Shown here: positions 37,413 through 45,481 of the stretch, in pieces
How the letters are laid out: each line of letters begins with the position of its first letter
How positions within the stretch are numbered: the stretch's first letter is position 1
Assembly (NCBI GenBank): GCA_025210235.1
Contig: JAOASG010000018.1
Span: 1-64,000, forward strand
Length of the DNA: 64,000 bases
Direction of reading: 5' to 3'
From: Vallitalea sp.
GTDB lineage: Bacteria; Bacillota; Clostridia; Lachnospirales; Vallitaleaceae
Notes under the pieces: generated by a model
Databases searched by the model: none
What the model was told of the DNA's origin: nothing
Seen by the model: the letters and a program-made list of their open reading frames with translations, nothing else
Program-made: the position numbers and the translations under genes

Positions 37413-38846
37413 TTATTTGGTATTCCCCACTAACATATTAGATTTTCCACCCATTTTAGTTACTTGATCCTTAGGTATATTTAATTCTCTAGAAATAATA
37501 TCTACAACTCTAGGTGCACAAAAGCCTCCTTGACATCTACCCATTCCTGCTCTTGTTCTCCTCTTAACCCCATCTAGATTAGTAGCCCCAGCTGAACGAT
37601 GGATACAATCAACAATTTCTCCTTCTGTTACAGTCTCACAACGACAAATAATATTACCATAAAGAGGCTTTTCACTGATTAGTTTAGCTCTTTCCTCTTC
37701 ATTCATTTCACGAATTTTATATACAGGTCTTCTTTCTTCAATATAGTTTACTTTCTCAATTAGTTCAATATCCAATGTTTTTACAATGTTAAGAACATAT
37801 TTACTTACTGCTGGTGCAGCTGATAATCCTGGAGATTCTATTCCCGCAACATTAATTAATCCTTCTACTTTATTAGATTTTTCTATTATAAAATCATGTA
37901 ATGAAGATGTTGCTCTAAGTCCTGCAAAAGAAGTAATAACATCTCTTGTATTAATTGAAGCAACAGATTTTTTAGCTCCTTGTATAACTTTATCTAACCC
38001 AGTGTTTGTAGTTGCAATATCTTCTTTATCTTTAATATCTTCTGCTGTAGGTCCAAGTAATATATTACCATCTACTGTTGGAGTAACTAATATCCCTTTA
38101 CCCATTTTCGTTGGTGGTTGGAATATTACTGTATTAACAACATCACCTTGTTTTTTGTCAAGTAGTAAATACTCACCTTTTCTAGGATTTATTTCAATAC
38201 TATCGTCTCCAAACATAGCTGATACAACATCACTATGAACACCTGCTGCATTTATTATATATTTAGTTACTAGTTCACCTTTAGAAGTATTTAAAACAAA
38301 TGAATCATCTTTCTTTGTTACACCTGTAACCTCACATTCAAGAATTAACTCCACACCATTATCTACAGCATTTTCTGCCGCAGCAAGTGTGAGTTCATAA
38401 GGACATACTATACCAGCTGTAGGTGCATAAAGAGCTCCCATTACTTCATCAGATAAATTAGGTTCCATTTCTTTTACTTCTTGTTTGTTTAATATTTTCA
38501 TATTAGGAACATTATTTTCAATACCGTATTGATACAGCTTATTAAGCTGTTTCATATCCTCTTCATTAAAAGCTAACACGAATGAACCAATTCTTTTAAA
38601 TGGTACATGTAGTTTTTCTGTAACATCCCCCATAAGTTCATTTCCTCTAACATTAAGCTTTGCTTTTAAACTACCAGGTTTTGCATCATACCCTGCATGA
38701 ACAATTGCACTATTTGCTTTACTAGTTCCCATTGCTACATCAGATTCTTTTTCAACTAAACATACCTTCAAATTATACCTAGATAGTTCTCTTGCGATTA
38801 AAGAACCTGTGACTCCAGCACCAATAATAGTAATGTCATAGTTCAT
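37413..38846 (-). CDS. glpA: Anaerobic glycerol-3-phosphate dehydrogenase, GlpA-like, with BFD-type Fe-S domain
   Basis: This 477-residue FAD enzyme oxidises glycerol-3-phosphate to dihydroxyacetone phosphate. The DAO fold starts YDITIIGAGVTGSLIARELSRY, and TSKANSAIVHAGYD is the flavin/substrate region. After residue 370 a BFD-like [2Fe-2S] domain carries ICRCETVTEGEIVDCIHRSA and GMGRCQGGFC. It is the first gene of the cluster. Its 600-bp upstream gap holds a promoter, a strong leader terminator and the glpP gene beyond, so expression should depend on GlpP antitermination by glycerol-3-phosphate. No glpF or glpK is present in the window. Confidence 0.9.
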   Translation of the reverse strand: MNYDITIIGAGVTGSLIARELSRYNLKVCLVEKESDVAMGTSKANSAIVHAGYDAKPGSLKAKLNVRGNELMGDVTEKLHVPFKRIGSFVLAFNEEDMKQLNKLYQYGIENNVPNMKILNKQEVKEMEPNLSDEVMGALYAPTAGIVCPYELTLAAAENAVDNGVELILECEVTGVTKKDDSFVLNTSKGELVTKYIINAAGVHSDVVSAMFGDDSIEINPRKGEYLLLDKKQGDVVNTVIFQPPTKMGKGILVTPTVDGNILLGPTAEDIKDKEDIATTNTGLDKVIQGAKKSVASINTRDVITSFAGLRATSSLHDFIIEKSNKVEGLINVAGIESPGLSAAPAVSKYVLNIVKTLDIELIEKVNYIEERRPVYKIREMNEEERAKLISEKPLYGNIICRCETVTEGEIVDCIHRSAGATNLDGVKRRTRAGMGRCQGGFCAPRVVDIISRELNIPKDQVTKMGGKSNMLVGNTK

Positions 38847-38945
38847 AATAAGACCTCCATTTTTTTATTTATGTAAGAAAATTTCATAATTATTTCTTGC
38901 CTGATTTTATCTATAAACAAATCCCCACTCTATATTGTTTTACCT

Positions 38946-39117
38946 TAAATCAATTACTCAACTTTCTAACATCAATATTCTATGCTGATAAGCTAATTAA
39001 GGCTTTGCAGAATAAAAATATAGGTATTTCTTCTATATATTTATTCTGCAAACCAAACCTATAACGCTTAATTTATGTGCATTAAATTAAATGTTGGAAA
39101 GTTGAGTCAATTATTTA
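38946..39117. repeat. Foldback (MITE-like) element of a second family, about 172 bp
   Basis: The ends TAAATCAATTACTCAACTTTCTAACAT-like and its near-complement at 39091-39117 pair over about 24 of 27 positions. An inner pair GGCTTTGCAGAATAAA (39001-39016) with TTATTCTGCAAA (39041-39052) nests inside. It lies in the glpA leader between the terminator and the coding start and carries no gene. Confidence 0.6.
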
Positions 39118-39230
39118 ATATAATATGCCCACATCCTTTTAGCACCTTTCTTTACGTCCAATATACTAAAGATATATTATATTAAATTAAAATAATTATG
39201 AAATTATCTATTACTAGAAAAAATACAAAA

Positions 39231-39276
39231 TAAAAAGTCACATTTAAATAGAGTTATCCTCTATTTAAATGTGACT
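39231..39276 (-). terminator. Leader terminator upstream of glpA, probable GlpP antitermination target
   Basis: A perfect 18-bp stem (39236-39253 with 39259-39276, 5-nt loop) is followed on the minus strand by TTTTTA. It lies about 70 nt after a predicted promoter and 385 bp before glpA. GlpP is known in Bacillus to bind such glp leaders and suppress termination when glycerol-3-phosphate is present. Confidence 0.8.
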
Positions 39277-39353
39277 CCCATTCTCCTACATTTAAATATA
39301 ACTACTTATATTAAGTTATTATATTAAATTAAATTAATTTATTATCTAAACAT

Positions 39354-39382
39354 ATTATACTATAAACTTATAAAAAAAGAAA
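39354..39382 (-). promoter_or_regulatory. Candidate promoter for the glpA leader
   Basis: A minus-strand TATAAT at 39354-39359 with a weak -35 TTTCTT 17 bp upstream (39377-39382) would start a transcript near 39347, ahead of the leader terminator. The -35 match is poor. Confidence 0.4.
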
Positions 39383-39455
39383 GTAGTAAATACATCTTTT
39401 CTCAAAATATTCTCATGATAGATTAAATACTTAAAATCAATAATCCTTCATAGTA

Positions 39456-40022
39456 TTATAAGTACCATAGATCATTTTTTCCTACTGATACCCCAAGTGC
39501 TCCTACTTTTAATACTGAAATTATATCTTCTTTTGATCCTACTAAGCCTCCAGCTATAATTGGCACAGATAATTGTTTACTTAAATCATTGATAATACCT
39601 GGTATAATACCTGGCATTACTTCTATCATATCTGGTTTTACACTTTTTACTGTTTTAATAGTAGTTTCTAATGATAAACTATCAATTAGAAAAAATCTTT
39701 GAATAGTAAACAAATTATTTTCCTTTGCATGTTTTATTTGATTATTTCTTGTACTAATAATACCATCTGGTTTTATTACTTGTGTAATATAGTCTATTGT
39801 CTTATGATCTCTTCCAAGCCCTTCAATAAAATCCATATGTATAAAAACTCTTTTGTTATTCATCTTTATTTTATCAACTAATCTTTTTATATTAAATATA
39901 TCTGTACATAATAAAAAAACAGTTGAAACAGATGAATCAATAGCTTTTTCTATTTCACTTTCATCCCTAATAGCAGCAATTATTGGATTTTCTTCTATTG
40001 AATCTATAATATTTTTCATCAT
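39456..40022 (-). CDS. glpP: Glycerol-3-phosphate-responsive antiterminator GlpP
   Basis: The 188-residue TIM-barrel-like protein has the GlpP signatures ENPIIAAIRDE, FIHMDFIEGLGRD, GIISTRNNQIKHAKENNL, TIQRFFLIDS, PDMIEVMPGIIP and PIIAGGLVGSKEDI. GlpP binds the 5' leader RNA of glp operons in complex with glycerol-3-phosphate and prevents early termination. The gene lies directly upstream of the glpA leader. Start choice is uncertain among TTG-ATG-ATG codons at 40025-40019; GGTGA lies just upstream and favours one of the two ATGs. Confidence 0.93.
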   Translation of the reverse strand: MMKNIIDSIEENPIIAAIRDESEIEKAIDSSVSTVFLLCTDIFNIKRLVDKIKMNNKRVFIHMDFIEGLGRDHKTIDYITQVIKPDGIISTRNNQIKHAKENNLFTIQRFFLIDSLSLETTIKTVKSVKPDMIEVMPGIIPGIINDLSKQLSVPIIAGGLVGSKEDIISVLKVGALGVSVGKNDLWYL

Positions 40023-40025
40023 CAA

Positions 40026-40380
40026 TCACCATTTTATGAGTTATTTTTCATATATTATATTAGTCTTTATTTTTATAAAAGTCAATATTTTTTATTTAAA
40101 TAAGTATTTTTTAAATTTATTATTCTATAATTAATAAACAATAAAAATACCTAAAACCTCTTTATTCCTCTTATTATCCCTAACTAAGTCTTCTCTAAAA
40201 ATTAGTTATTTTGCTTTTAAAATTTATTCTATTAGCAAAAAATATATAAATAAATATTGAAAATAATCATGTTTTTTGTTATTATTATTCTATCTTATAT
40301 AAGTATTGATATTTTAATACGATATGAAGCACAAATTATTAGTTAAATTGACTTACTGTACTTATAAAAGGAGGATTTAT
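40026..40380. other. AT-rich intergenic region between glpP and the divergent mrp operon
   Basis: This 355-bp stretch must contain the divergent promoters of glpP and the mrp genes, but I see no clear repeat, RNA or operator in it. The only firm signal is the ribosome site AAAGGAGG at about 40368-40375 that sets the TTG start of mrpE. Confidence 0.6.
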
Positions 40381-40860
40381 TTGAAATATCTTATAAACAA
40401 TAAACTCTTTATTCTTTTTCTATTAGTTTTTTGGTGTATACTAAATGGCGATTTCTCCCTTATTACAATTATGCAAGGATTTATTTTTTCTTCATTGGCT
40501 ATGATTATAAGTTGTACTATACCTGGAGGAGCCGATTTTATTCACACTCTAAATATTTCATTTTTCATGTTCGTTAGATTTATTATTATATTAATTGCAA
40601 ATATATATTCTTCAACATTTGCTATTATTAAATTAATTTTCACTTCAAATATTAACCCTCATTTAGTACATATTAATACAAATCTTGAAAATGATTGGTT
40701 ATTATTTTTCTTAGCTAATGCAATAACCTTAACTCCTGGAACTGTTACTGTTAACAGAAAAGGTAGTGATTTATTGGTTTTAACAGCATACTCAAATGAT
40801 TCAACCCAAATTATGGATTCAAAACTTGTAAAAGCACTTAGAAAAGGAGTAAAACATTGA
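40381..40860 (+). CDS. mrpE: Na+/H+ antiporter subunit MrpE, TTG start
   Basis: This 159-residue subunit of the Mrp cation/proton antiporter has two to three N-terminal helices followed by a conserved soluble tail: LANAITLTPGTVTV near 113-126 and LLVLTAYSND. I begin at TTG 40381, which has AAGGAGG 6 nt upstream and gives the normal family length of about 158; the frame is open upstream to an ATG at 40324 with no ribosome site. It is the first gene of an eight-gene operon and overlaps mrpF by 4 nt. Confidence 0.9.
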   Translation: MKYLINNKLFILFLLVFWCILNGDFSLITIMQGFIFSSLAMIISCTIPGGADFIHTLNISFFMFVRFIIILIANIYSSTFAIIKLIFTSNINPHLVHINTNLENDWLLFFLANAITLTPGTVTVNRKGSDLLVLTAYSNDSTQIMDSKLVKALRKGVKH

Positions 40861-41111
40861 TATACTATTTATTTTCTTGTTTATTAATTTTATCTATATT
40901 TAGTATTTTGATTATTATAAAAGGACCTACAATATGGGATAGGCTAATTGGTCTTAACATTTTTTCTGCAAAAATAATATTACTTATACTGTTGTTTGCA
41001 ATTTTATATGACTTACCATATTTAATTGATATTGCTCTTGTATATACGCTTTTAGGTTTCATAGGAATTATCTTTATATCACGATTTGTAAAGGGGAAGG
41101 GGAAATTTTAA
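40857..41111 (+). CDS. mrpF: Na+/H+ antiporter subunit MrpF
   Basis: The 84-residue three-helix protein carries the MrpF signature KGPTIWDRLIGLNIFSAK near residues 22-39. It is part of the membrane arm of the Mrp complex. Its ATG start (at the tail of mrpE, ATTGATATAC context) and stop overlap its neighbours by 4 and 1 nt, so translation is coupled. Confidence 0.93.
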   Translation: MIYYLFSCLLILSIFSILIIIKGPTIWDRLIGLNIFSAKIILLILLFAILYDLPYLIDIALVYTLLGFIGIIFISRFVKGKGKF

Positions 41112-41407
41112 TGTATGTAACTATTGGTTATATAATAATAGGTCTTGGGCTTTTGCTTATGATAATTGGATTAATAGGACTATTTAAATTTAATAATTTT
41201 TATTCTCGTATTTTAATATCATCAATTATAGATTCCGCTTCTTTTATTACTATTATAATAGGCATTATATTTATTAAAGGGTTTACCTTTTTTAGTTTAA
41301 AAATTCTTCTTGTATTATTACTAATGATGTTTTTAAATCCTTTAGCTACTCATACGATTGTACGAGGAGCTTATACTAGTGGATTTAGAATAGGAGATGA
41401 TAGTTAA
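41111..41407 (+). CDS. mrpG: Na+/H+ antiporter subunit MrpG
   Basis: A 98-residue three-helix MrpG protein: GLGLLLMIIGLIGLFKFNNFYSRI resembles the family's GLxGLxRxPDxYxRL start, and LFLNPLATHTIVRGAY-like residues (FLNPLATHTIVRGAY) near 76-90 are the conserved end. Coupled by one-base overlaps to mrpF and the next gene. Confidence 0.93.
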   Translation: MYVTIGYIIIGLGLLLMIIGLIGLFKFNNFYSRILISSIIDSASFITIIIGIIFIKGFTFFSLKILLVLLLMMFLNPLATHTIVRGAYTSGFRIGDDS

Positions 41408-41943
41408 TGTTAGAAATATCTTTAATATTATTAGTTATTTTAGCGATTCTTGCTGTTCAAACTAATACTTTACGAAGATCTATAGTATATTTATGTGTTT
41501 TCTCATTGCTGTGCTCATTTTGCTACTTACTTTATCAAGCTCCTGATGTAGCTATTGCTGAAGCAGTAATTGGAAGCACCTTAGCGACCATTATATTTCT
41601 TGTAGCATTAAATAAATACAAAGTTTTTAGAGTATATTATATTTTAAAAGAATCAGAAATATCTACGGAAAGTAAACATCTAAAATCTGACCTCTGCAAA
41701 ACACTAGAAGATTACTCCTTAAAAAAAGAACTAGAATTAGATATTGTTTCTTCTGATCAGAAAATAGGAGAGATTGTTAAAGATTATCCATATGACATAA
41801 TTGTCTTACATAAATATAATAAAATAACTATTTATGGTGATAAATCAAATTATCATTTTGATGACTTGATTGATTATATAAAAACTACTTCAATAGATGT
41901 TAAACATGATTATATTATTGAAGATGAAGGTGACATGTTATGA
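41407..41943 (+). CDS. MbhD/DUF4040-type subunit (C-terminal MrpA equivalent) with extra soluble tail
   Basis: The first 85 of 178 residues have three helices with YQAPDVAIAEAVIGSTLATIIFLVAL near 46-71, the signature of the MbhD/DUF4040 domain found at the C-terminal part of MrpA. The last 95 residues form a charged cytoplasmic domain (IGEIVKDYPYDIIVLHKYNKITIYGD, then HFDDLIDYI) that I do not know from standard Mrp subunits; it could be a regulatory or TrkA-like fragment. It sits between mrpG and the MbhE-like gene, overlapping each by 1-4 nt. Confidence 0.8.
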   Translation: MLEISLILLVILAILAVQTNTLRRSIVYLCVFSLLCSFCYLLYQAPDVAIAEAVIGSTLATIIFLVALNKYKVFRVYYILKESEISTESKHLKSDLCKTLEDYSLKKELELDIVSSDQKIGEIVKDYPYDIIVLHKYNKITIYGDKSNYHFDDLIDYIKTTSIDVKHDYIIEDEGDML

Positions 41944-42197
41944 GAAGAAAATTTATCGCATTATACCTTTTTTTGCTCTTTTTACTAAGCATATCTTTTA
42001 ACATTACTCCAGTAAAAAAAACAACTGAAATATTTCAATATTACATTAGCAATAGTCTCAAAGAAACAGGTGCAATTAACGTTGTAACATCTATCTATTT
42101 AAATTACAGAGTTTTTGATACCATATTTGAAACATTATTATTATTAGTAAGTATCATAGCAATAATTTATTTTTCAAGACATGAAGGAGATTATTAA
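41940..42197 (+). CDS. MbhE-type small subunit of the Mrp complex
   Basis: This 85-residue protein has two membrane helices and the motif TGAINVVTSIYLNYRVFDTIFET near 41-63, which is the MbhE signature normally fused into MrpA or the N-terminus of MrpB. It overlaps the preceding gene by 4 nt and lies 11 bp before mrpB. Confidence 0.85.
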   Translation: MRRKFIALYLFLLFLLSISFNITPVKKTTEIFQYYISNSLKETGAINVVTSIYLNYRVFDTIFETLLLLVSIIAIIYFSRHEGDY

Positions 42198-42208
42198 GGA
42201 GGAAATTT

Positions 42209-42595
42209 ATGAAGGGAAGATCTGAACTTCTTGTAAAATCTTTAGGAATATTATATCCTATTATCCTTTTATTTGGCTTCTATATCACAATAAATGGTCA
42301 TATTACACCAGGTGGTGGTTTTCAAGGTGGTGCAATAATTAGTTCTATATTTATTATACAGTATATAATAAACCCAGAGCAAAAAGTAACGTTAGCTAAA
42401 CTCCAAAAGATAGAAAAAATACTTTTTACATGTATTTTGCATATTGTAATTCTTTATGTTCTTCGTTTAAACGGTAGTTCTAATAAGCTGATAAATGAAA
42501 TTTATCTTATTACTATGAATATTTTAATAGCTACAAAAGTATATTGTGGATTAAGTATAATTTTCTTTAGGTTTGTTTTGTTTGAAAGTAGATAA
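42209..42595 (+). CDS. mrpB: Na+/H+ antiporter subunit MrpB (MnhB domain)
   Basis: The 128-residue, four-helix protein has the MnhB signature GHITPGGGFQGGAIISS at 30-46. It begins after AAGGAGG. In Mrp complexes MrpB lies near the putative sodium path. Confidence 0.93.
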   Translation: MKGRSELLVKSLGILYPIILLFGFYITINGHITPGGGFQGGAIISSIFIIQYIINPEQKVTLAKLQKIEKILFTCILHIVILYVLRLNGSSNKLINEIYLITMNILIATKVYCGLSIIFFRFVLFESR

Positions 42596-42655
42596 AAAAT
42601 GCGTTTAATAATGGTTTGATATAAGATAAGAAACGTAATGGAAATGGAGGTTATC

Positions 42656-43009
42656 ATGGATAAAATTATTAATGGAGAAACGATAGGGATTGCTTTATTT
42701 TTTATAGGAATGTATGGATTAATCGCTAGAAGAAATATAATAAAAACTATTATATCTATTGGCATTATTCAATCTGGAATTATTCTTTTTTTCTTAACTA
42801 TTAATTTTTCTAGAAATTCTATACCTCCTATTGGTCAAAATTTGGGTAAGGCTACTTCTGATCCATTACCACAAGCCTTAATGATAACAGCAATTGTAAT
42901 TGGAATTTCTATAATAGCAGTTAGTTTAACTATGTTTATTACACTATATCATAGATACGGTACAACAAATTGGAATAAAGCAACTAAAAAAAGAGGAGAG
43001 AATATATGA
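42656..43009 (+). CDS. mrpC: Na+/H+ antiporter subunit MrpC (NuoK-like)
   Basis: This 117-residue, three-helix protein is homologous to NuoK: IGIALFFIGMYGLIARRNIIKTIISIGIIQSGIILFF, then DPLPQALMITAIVIGISIIAVSL near 70-92. The start at 42656 has GGAGG 5 nt upstream; an ATG six codons earlier overlaps that site. Overlaps mrpD by 4 nt. Confidence 0.93.
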   Translation: MDKIINGETIGIALFFIGMYGLIARRNIIKTIISIGIIQSGIILFFLTINFSRNSIPPIGQNLGKATSDPLPQALMITAIVIGISIIAVSLTMFITLYHRYGTTNWNKATKKRGENI

Positions 43010-44598
43010 TACAACTTTATATTTTTATAACACTTCCATTAACAGTCGCTTCCATCTCTTATATTTTAAGGACTAGATATAATAAATTATTTATTCTATT
43101 TTTCCAAATTATTTTTTTAGGATGTAGTCTTTTCAATTTTGTTTATATAAAGTATCACGGACCTATTTCATCAGTAATAGGTAATTATCCCAAAGGTGTA
43201 AGCATTACTCTTTATAGTGATATAGTTTCTAGTGTATTTGTAATACTTACTATTTTCTTGTTTACATGTATGTTAGTTTATAATTATAGAAAAGAATATA
43301 TGAATAAATTATTTGCTTTTTTATTTTTAATTCTTGAAGGGTTAATCATTGGTATATTTTTATCAACAGATTTATTTAATCTTTATATTTTAATTGAAGT
43401 TTCAACTATTGTTGTAAGTATTCTTATTATGTTTAAAAAAGATAGTATCTCAATATATGATGGAATGCTTTATCTGCTTATAAATATCGTATCTATGGCT
43501 TTTTTTCTAATAGGTACTGGATATATATATAAAATTTTTGGCTATTTAGATATGACTATTATATACGATCATATGAAATATGTTTCTGATGTTAAAACAT
43601 TAATATTACCATATTCATTAATCATAACTGCTATAAGCCTTAAATCTGCTATAATGCCTTTATTCAGTTGGTTACCTAGAGCCCACGGTACACATTCTTC
43701 ACCATCCATAGTCTCAGCTATTTTATCTGGACTATATGTTAAATGTGGAGTTTATCTATTTATTAGAATACAACATATGTTTTCTCCAGCTTTTGATACA
43801 AATAAAATTTTTATTATATTAGGATTTTTAACTGCTGTTATAGGTTTTATTTTTGCTTTGTCACAAGTTGATATTAAGCTAATTCTTTCATATCATACAA
43901 TTAGTCAAATAGGATTAATTATTTTTGGCATTAGCCTTAACAATACATATAGTTATTGGGGTAGTATATATCATATTATTAATCACGCAATTTTTAAGTC
44001 TGTTCTTTTTTTGACAGCTGGAATTATAATAGAAGAATATGAAACAAGAGATATAAGGCAAATAAGAGGAGTTTATAAACGTATGCCATTTGTTAGTATA
44101 TTTACTTTTATGGCTATTTTAGGTATTACTGGTGCTCCATTTTTTAATGGTAGTATTTCTAAATATCTAATACAAAAAGGTAGTTATTTATCAATTATGG
44201 ATTATAGCCTTCTATTAATTAATCTTGGAACAATTTTATCTTTTGTAAAATATTTAAGTATGTTTAAAGGTTCTTATGAAGGTGAAAAATACTCTCCTCC
44301 TTATAACCAAAAAATAGTAATCTGTATCTTAGGTAGTTTATGTTTCTTAGGTGGCATTCTAGGAACACAATTTATTGACTTGCTTTTTAATATTCATATA
44401 ACATATAAAAATTACTTAAGTAAAATCCTATTATATATTCTAAACCTTTTAATAGGTATACTATTTTACCATTTTATCTATCCAAGAATAAAACTGTTTA
44501 AAAACATAAGAGAAATTAACCTAAGTTTTAATGAAATATGTTTTTCTATAACCTTATATTTTACATTTATGTTGTCTATAATGTTAATACTATATTAA
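43006..44598 (+). CDS. mrpD: Na+/H+ antiporter subunit MrpD (NuoL/M/N-like)
   Basis: The 530-residue protein has about 14 helices and the proton-translocating features of complex I antiporter subunits: LFNLYILIEVSTIVVSILI near 125-143, SLKSAIMPLFSWLPRAHGTHSSPSIVSAILSGLYVK near 210-245, and YHIINHAIFKSVLFLTAG near 325-342 with the conserved Lys. It is the only large antiporter subunit in the operon; the NuoL-like N-terminal part of MrpA is absent. It ends the operon, followed by a hairpin. Confidence 0.93.
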   Translation: MIQLYIFITLPLTVASISYILRTRYNKLFILFFQIIFLGCSLFNFVYIKYHGPISSVIGNYPKGVSITLYSDIVSSVFVILTIFLFTCMLVYNYRKEYMNKLFAFLFLILEGLIIGIFLSTDLFNLYILIEVSTIVVSILIMFKKDSISIYDGMLYLLINIVSMAFFLIGTGYIYKIFGYLDMTIIYDHMKYVSDVKTLILPYSLIITAISLKSAIMPLFSWLPRAHGTHSSPSIVSAILSGLYVKCGVYLFIRIQHMFSPAFDTNKIFIILGFLTAVIGFIFALSQVDIKLILSYHTISQIGLIIFGISLNNTYSYWGSIYHIINHAIFKSVLFLTAGIIIEEYETRDIRQIRGVYKRMPFVSIFTFMAILGITGAPFFNGSISKYLIQKGSYLSIMDYSLLLINLGTILSFVKYLSMFKGSYEGEKYSPPYNQKIVICILGSLCFLGGILGTQFIDLLFNIHITYKNYLSKILLYILNLLIGILFYHFIYPRIKLFKNIREINLSFNEICFSITLYFTFMLSIMLILY

Positions 44599-44647
44599 TG
44601 TACACCAGAACCTATATAAACATATAAATAGCTATCGTGTCTAAAAC

Positions 44648-44677
44648 ACCTCCATGAACACATTATATCATGGAGGT
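44648..44677. terminator. Hairpin between convergent mrpD and heme ATPase genes
   Basis: Perfect 10-bp arms (44648-44657 and 44668-44677). The minus-strand continuation GTTTTAG is more T-rich than the plus-strand side, so it serves the heme operon better, but it may act in both directions. Confidence 0.55.
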
Positions 44678-44716
44678 CTAAGTAGTTAAATGTGTGGTTT
44701 ACTTACAATACCTCTC

Positions 44717-45481
44717 CTATACCGCCATAACACATAGTTTTCCATCTATATTATAGACAGGTAAATTTGCTCCATAAAGTGTATGGATATTTACCTCATC
44801 TATAACTTTTTGAGCTTCTCCCTTAAATAAAATTTCACCATTTTTAAGACCTATAACTTCATCTGAATATGAAATAGCTTGATTTATATCATGTAATACC
44901 ATCAAAATTGTTATACCTTCATCTATATTCAATCTTTTAATTAATCTTAAAATATCGATTTGATACTTAACATCAAGGAAAGTAGTCGGCTCATCCAAAA
45001 GTAAATACTTAGTATTTTGGGCTAAAGCCATAGCAATAAATACTCGTTGTCTTTGTCCTCCTGATAAGGTTCCCATTTCTCTGTAGCGTATTTTCTCTAA
45101 ATCAGCAAGTTTTATTGCTCTATCAACATATGATTGATTATATTCATCAAGTTTAGCCATAAATACAGAAGTGTATGGTAATCTACCATAACTAATGAGT
45201 CTTTCCACTGTCAATCCATTAGGAACAATATTCTTTTGATGTACAATAGCAACTTTTTTAGCATAATTTTTCGAAGAAATATATTTAACATCTTTGCCCT
45301 CTAAAATTACATTTCCATATTTAACTTTCAAATTCTTAGTTAATATATTAAGTAAAGTGGACTTACCAGAACCATTAGCACCTAGTATTGTTGTTATTTT
45401 ACCATCATATATCCCCGTTGTTATGTTATTTAAAATAATACTATCACCATATGAAAAAGTTAAATTTTTAATGTTTAGCAT
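44717..45481 (-). CDS. Heme/iron ABC transporter ATP-binding protein (FecE/HtsC-like)
   Basis: A 254-residue FecE-type ATPase: Walker A LGANGSGKSTLL near 36, signature LSGGQRQRVFIAMALAQ near 137, Walker B YLLLDEPTTFLDVKYQ and switch His in VLHDINQ. These are the features of siderophore, cobalamin and heme importers. It is the last gene of the operon and overlaps the permease gene by 14 nt; the ribosome site AAGGAGTG selects the ATG at 45481. It powers heme import through the FecCD-type permease. Confidence 0.92.
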   Translation of the reverse strand: MLNIKNLTFSYGDSIILNNITTGIYDGKITTILGANGSGKSTLLNILTKNLKVKYGNVILEGKDVKYISSKNYAKKVAIVHQKNIVPNGLTVERLISYGRLPYTSVFMAKLDEYNQSYVDRAIKLADLEKIRYREMGTLSGGQRQRVFIAMALAQNTKYLLLDEPTTFLDVKYQIDILRLIKRLNIDEGITILMVLHDINQAISYSDEVIGLKNGEILFKGEAQKVIDEVNIHTLYGANLPVYNIDGKLCVMAV

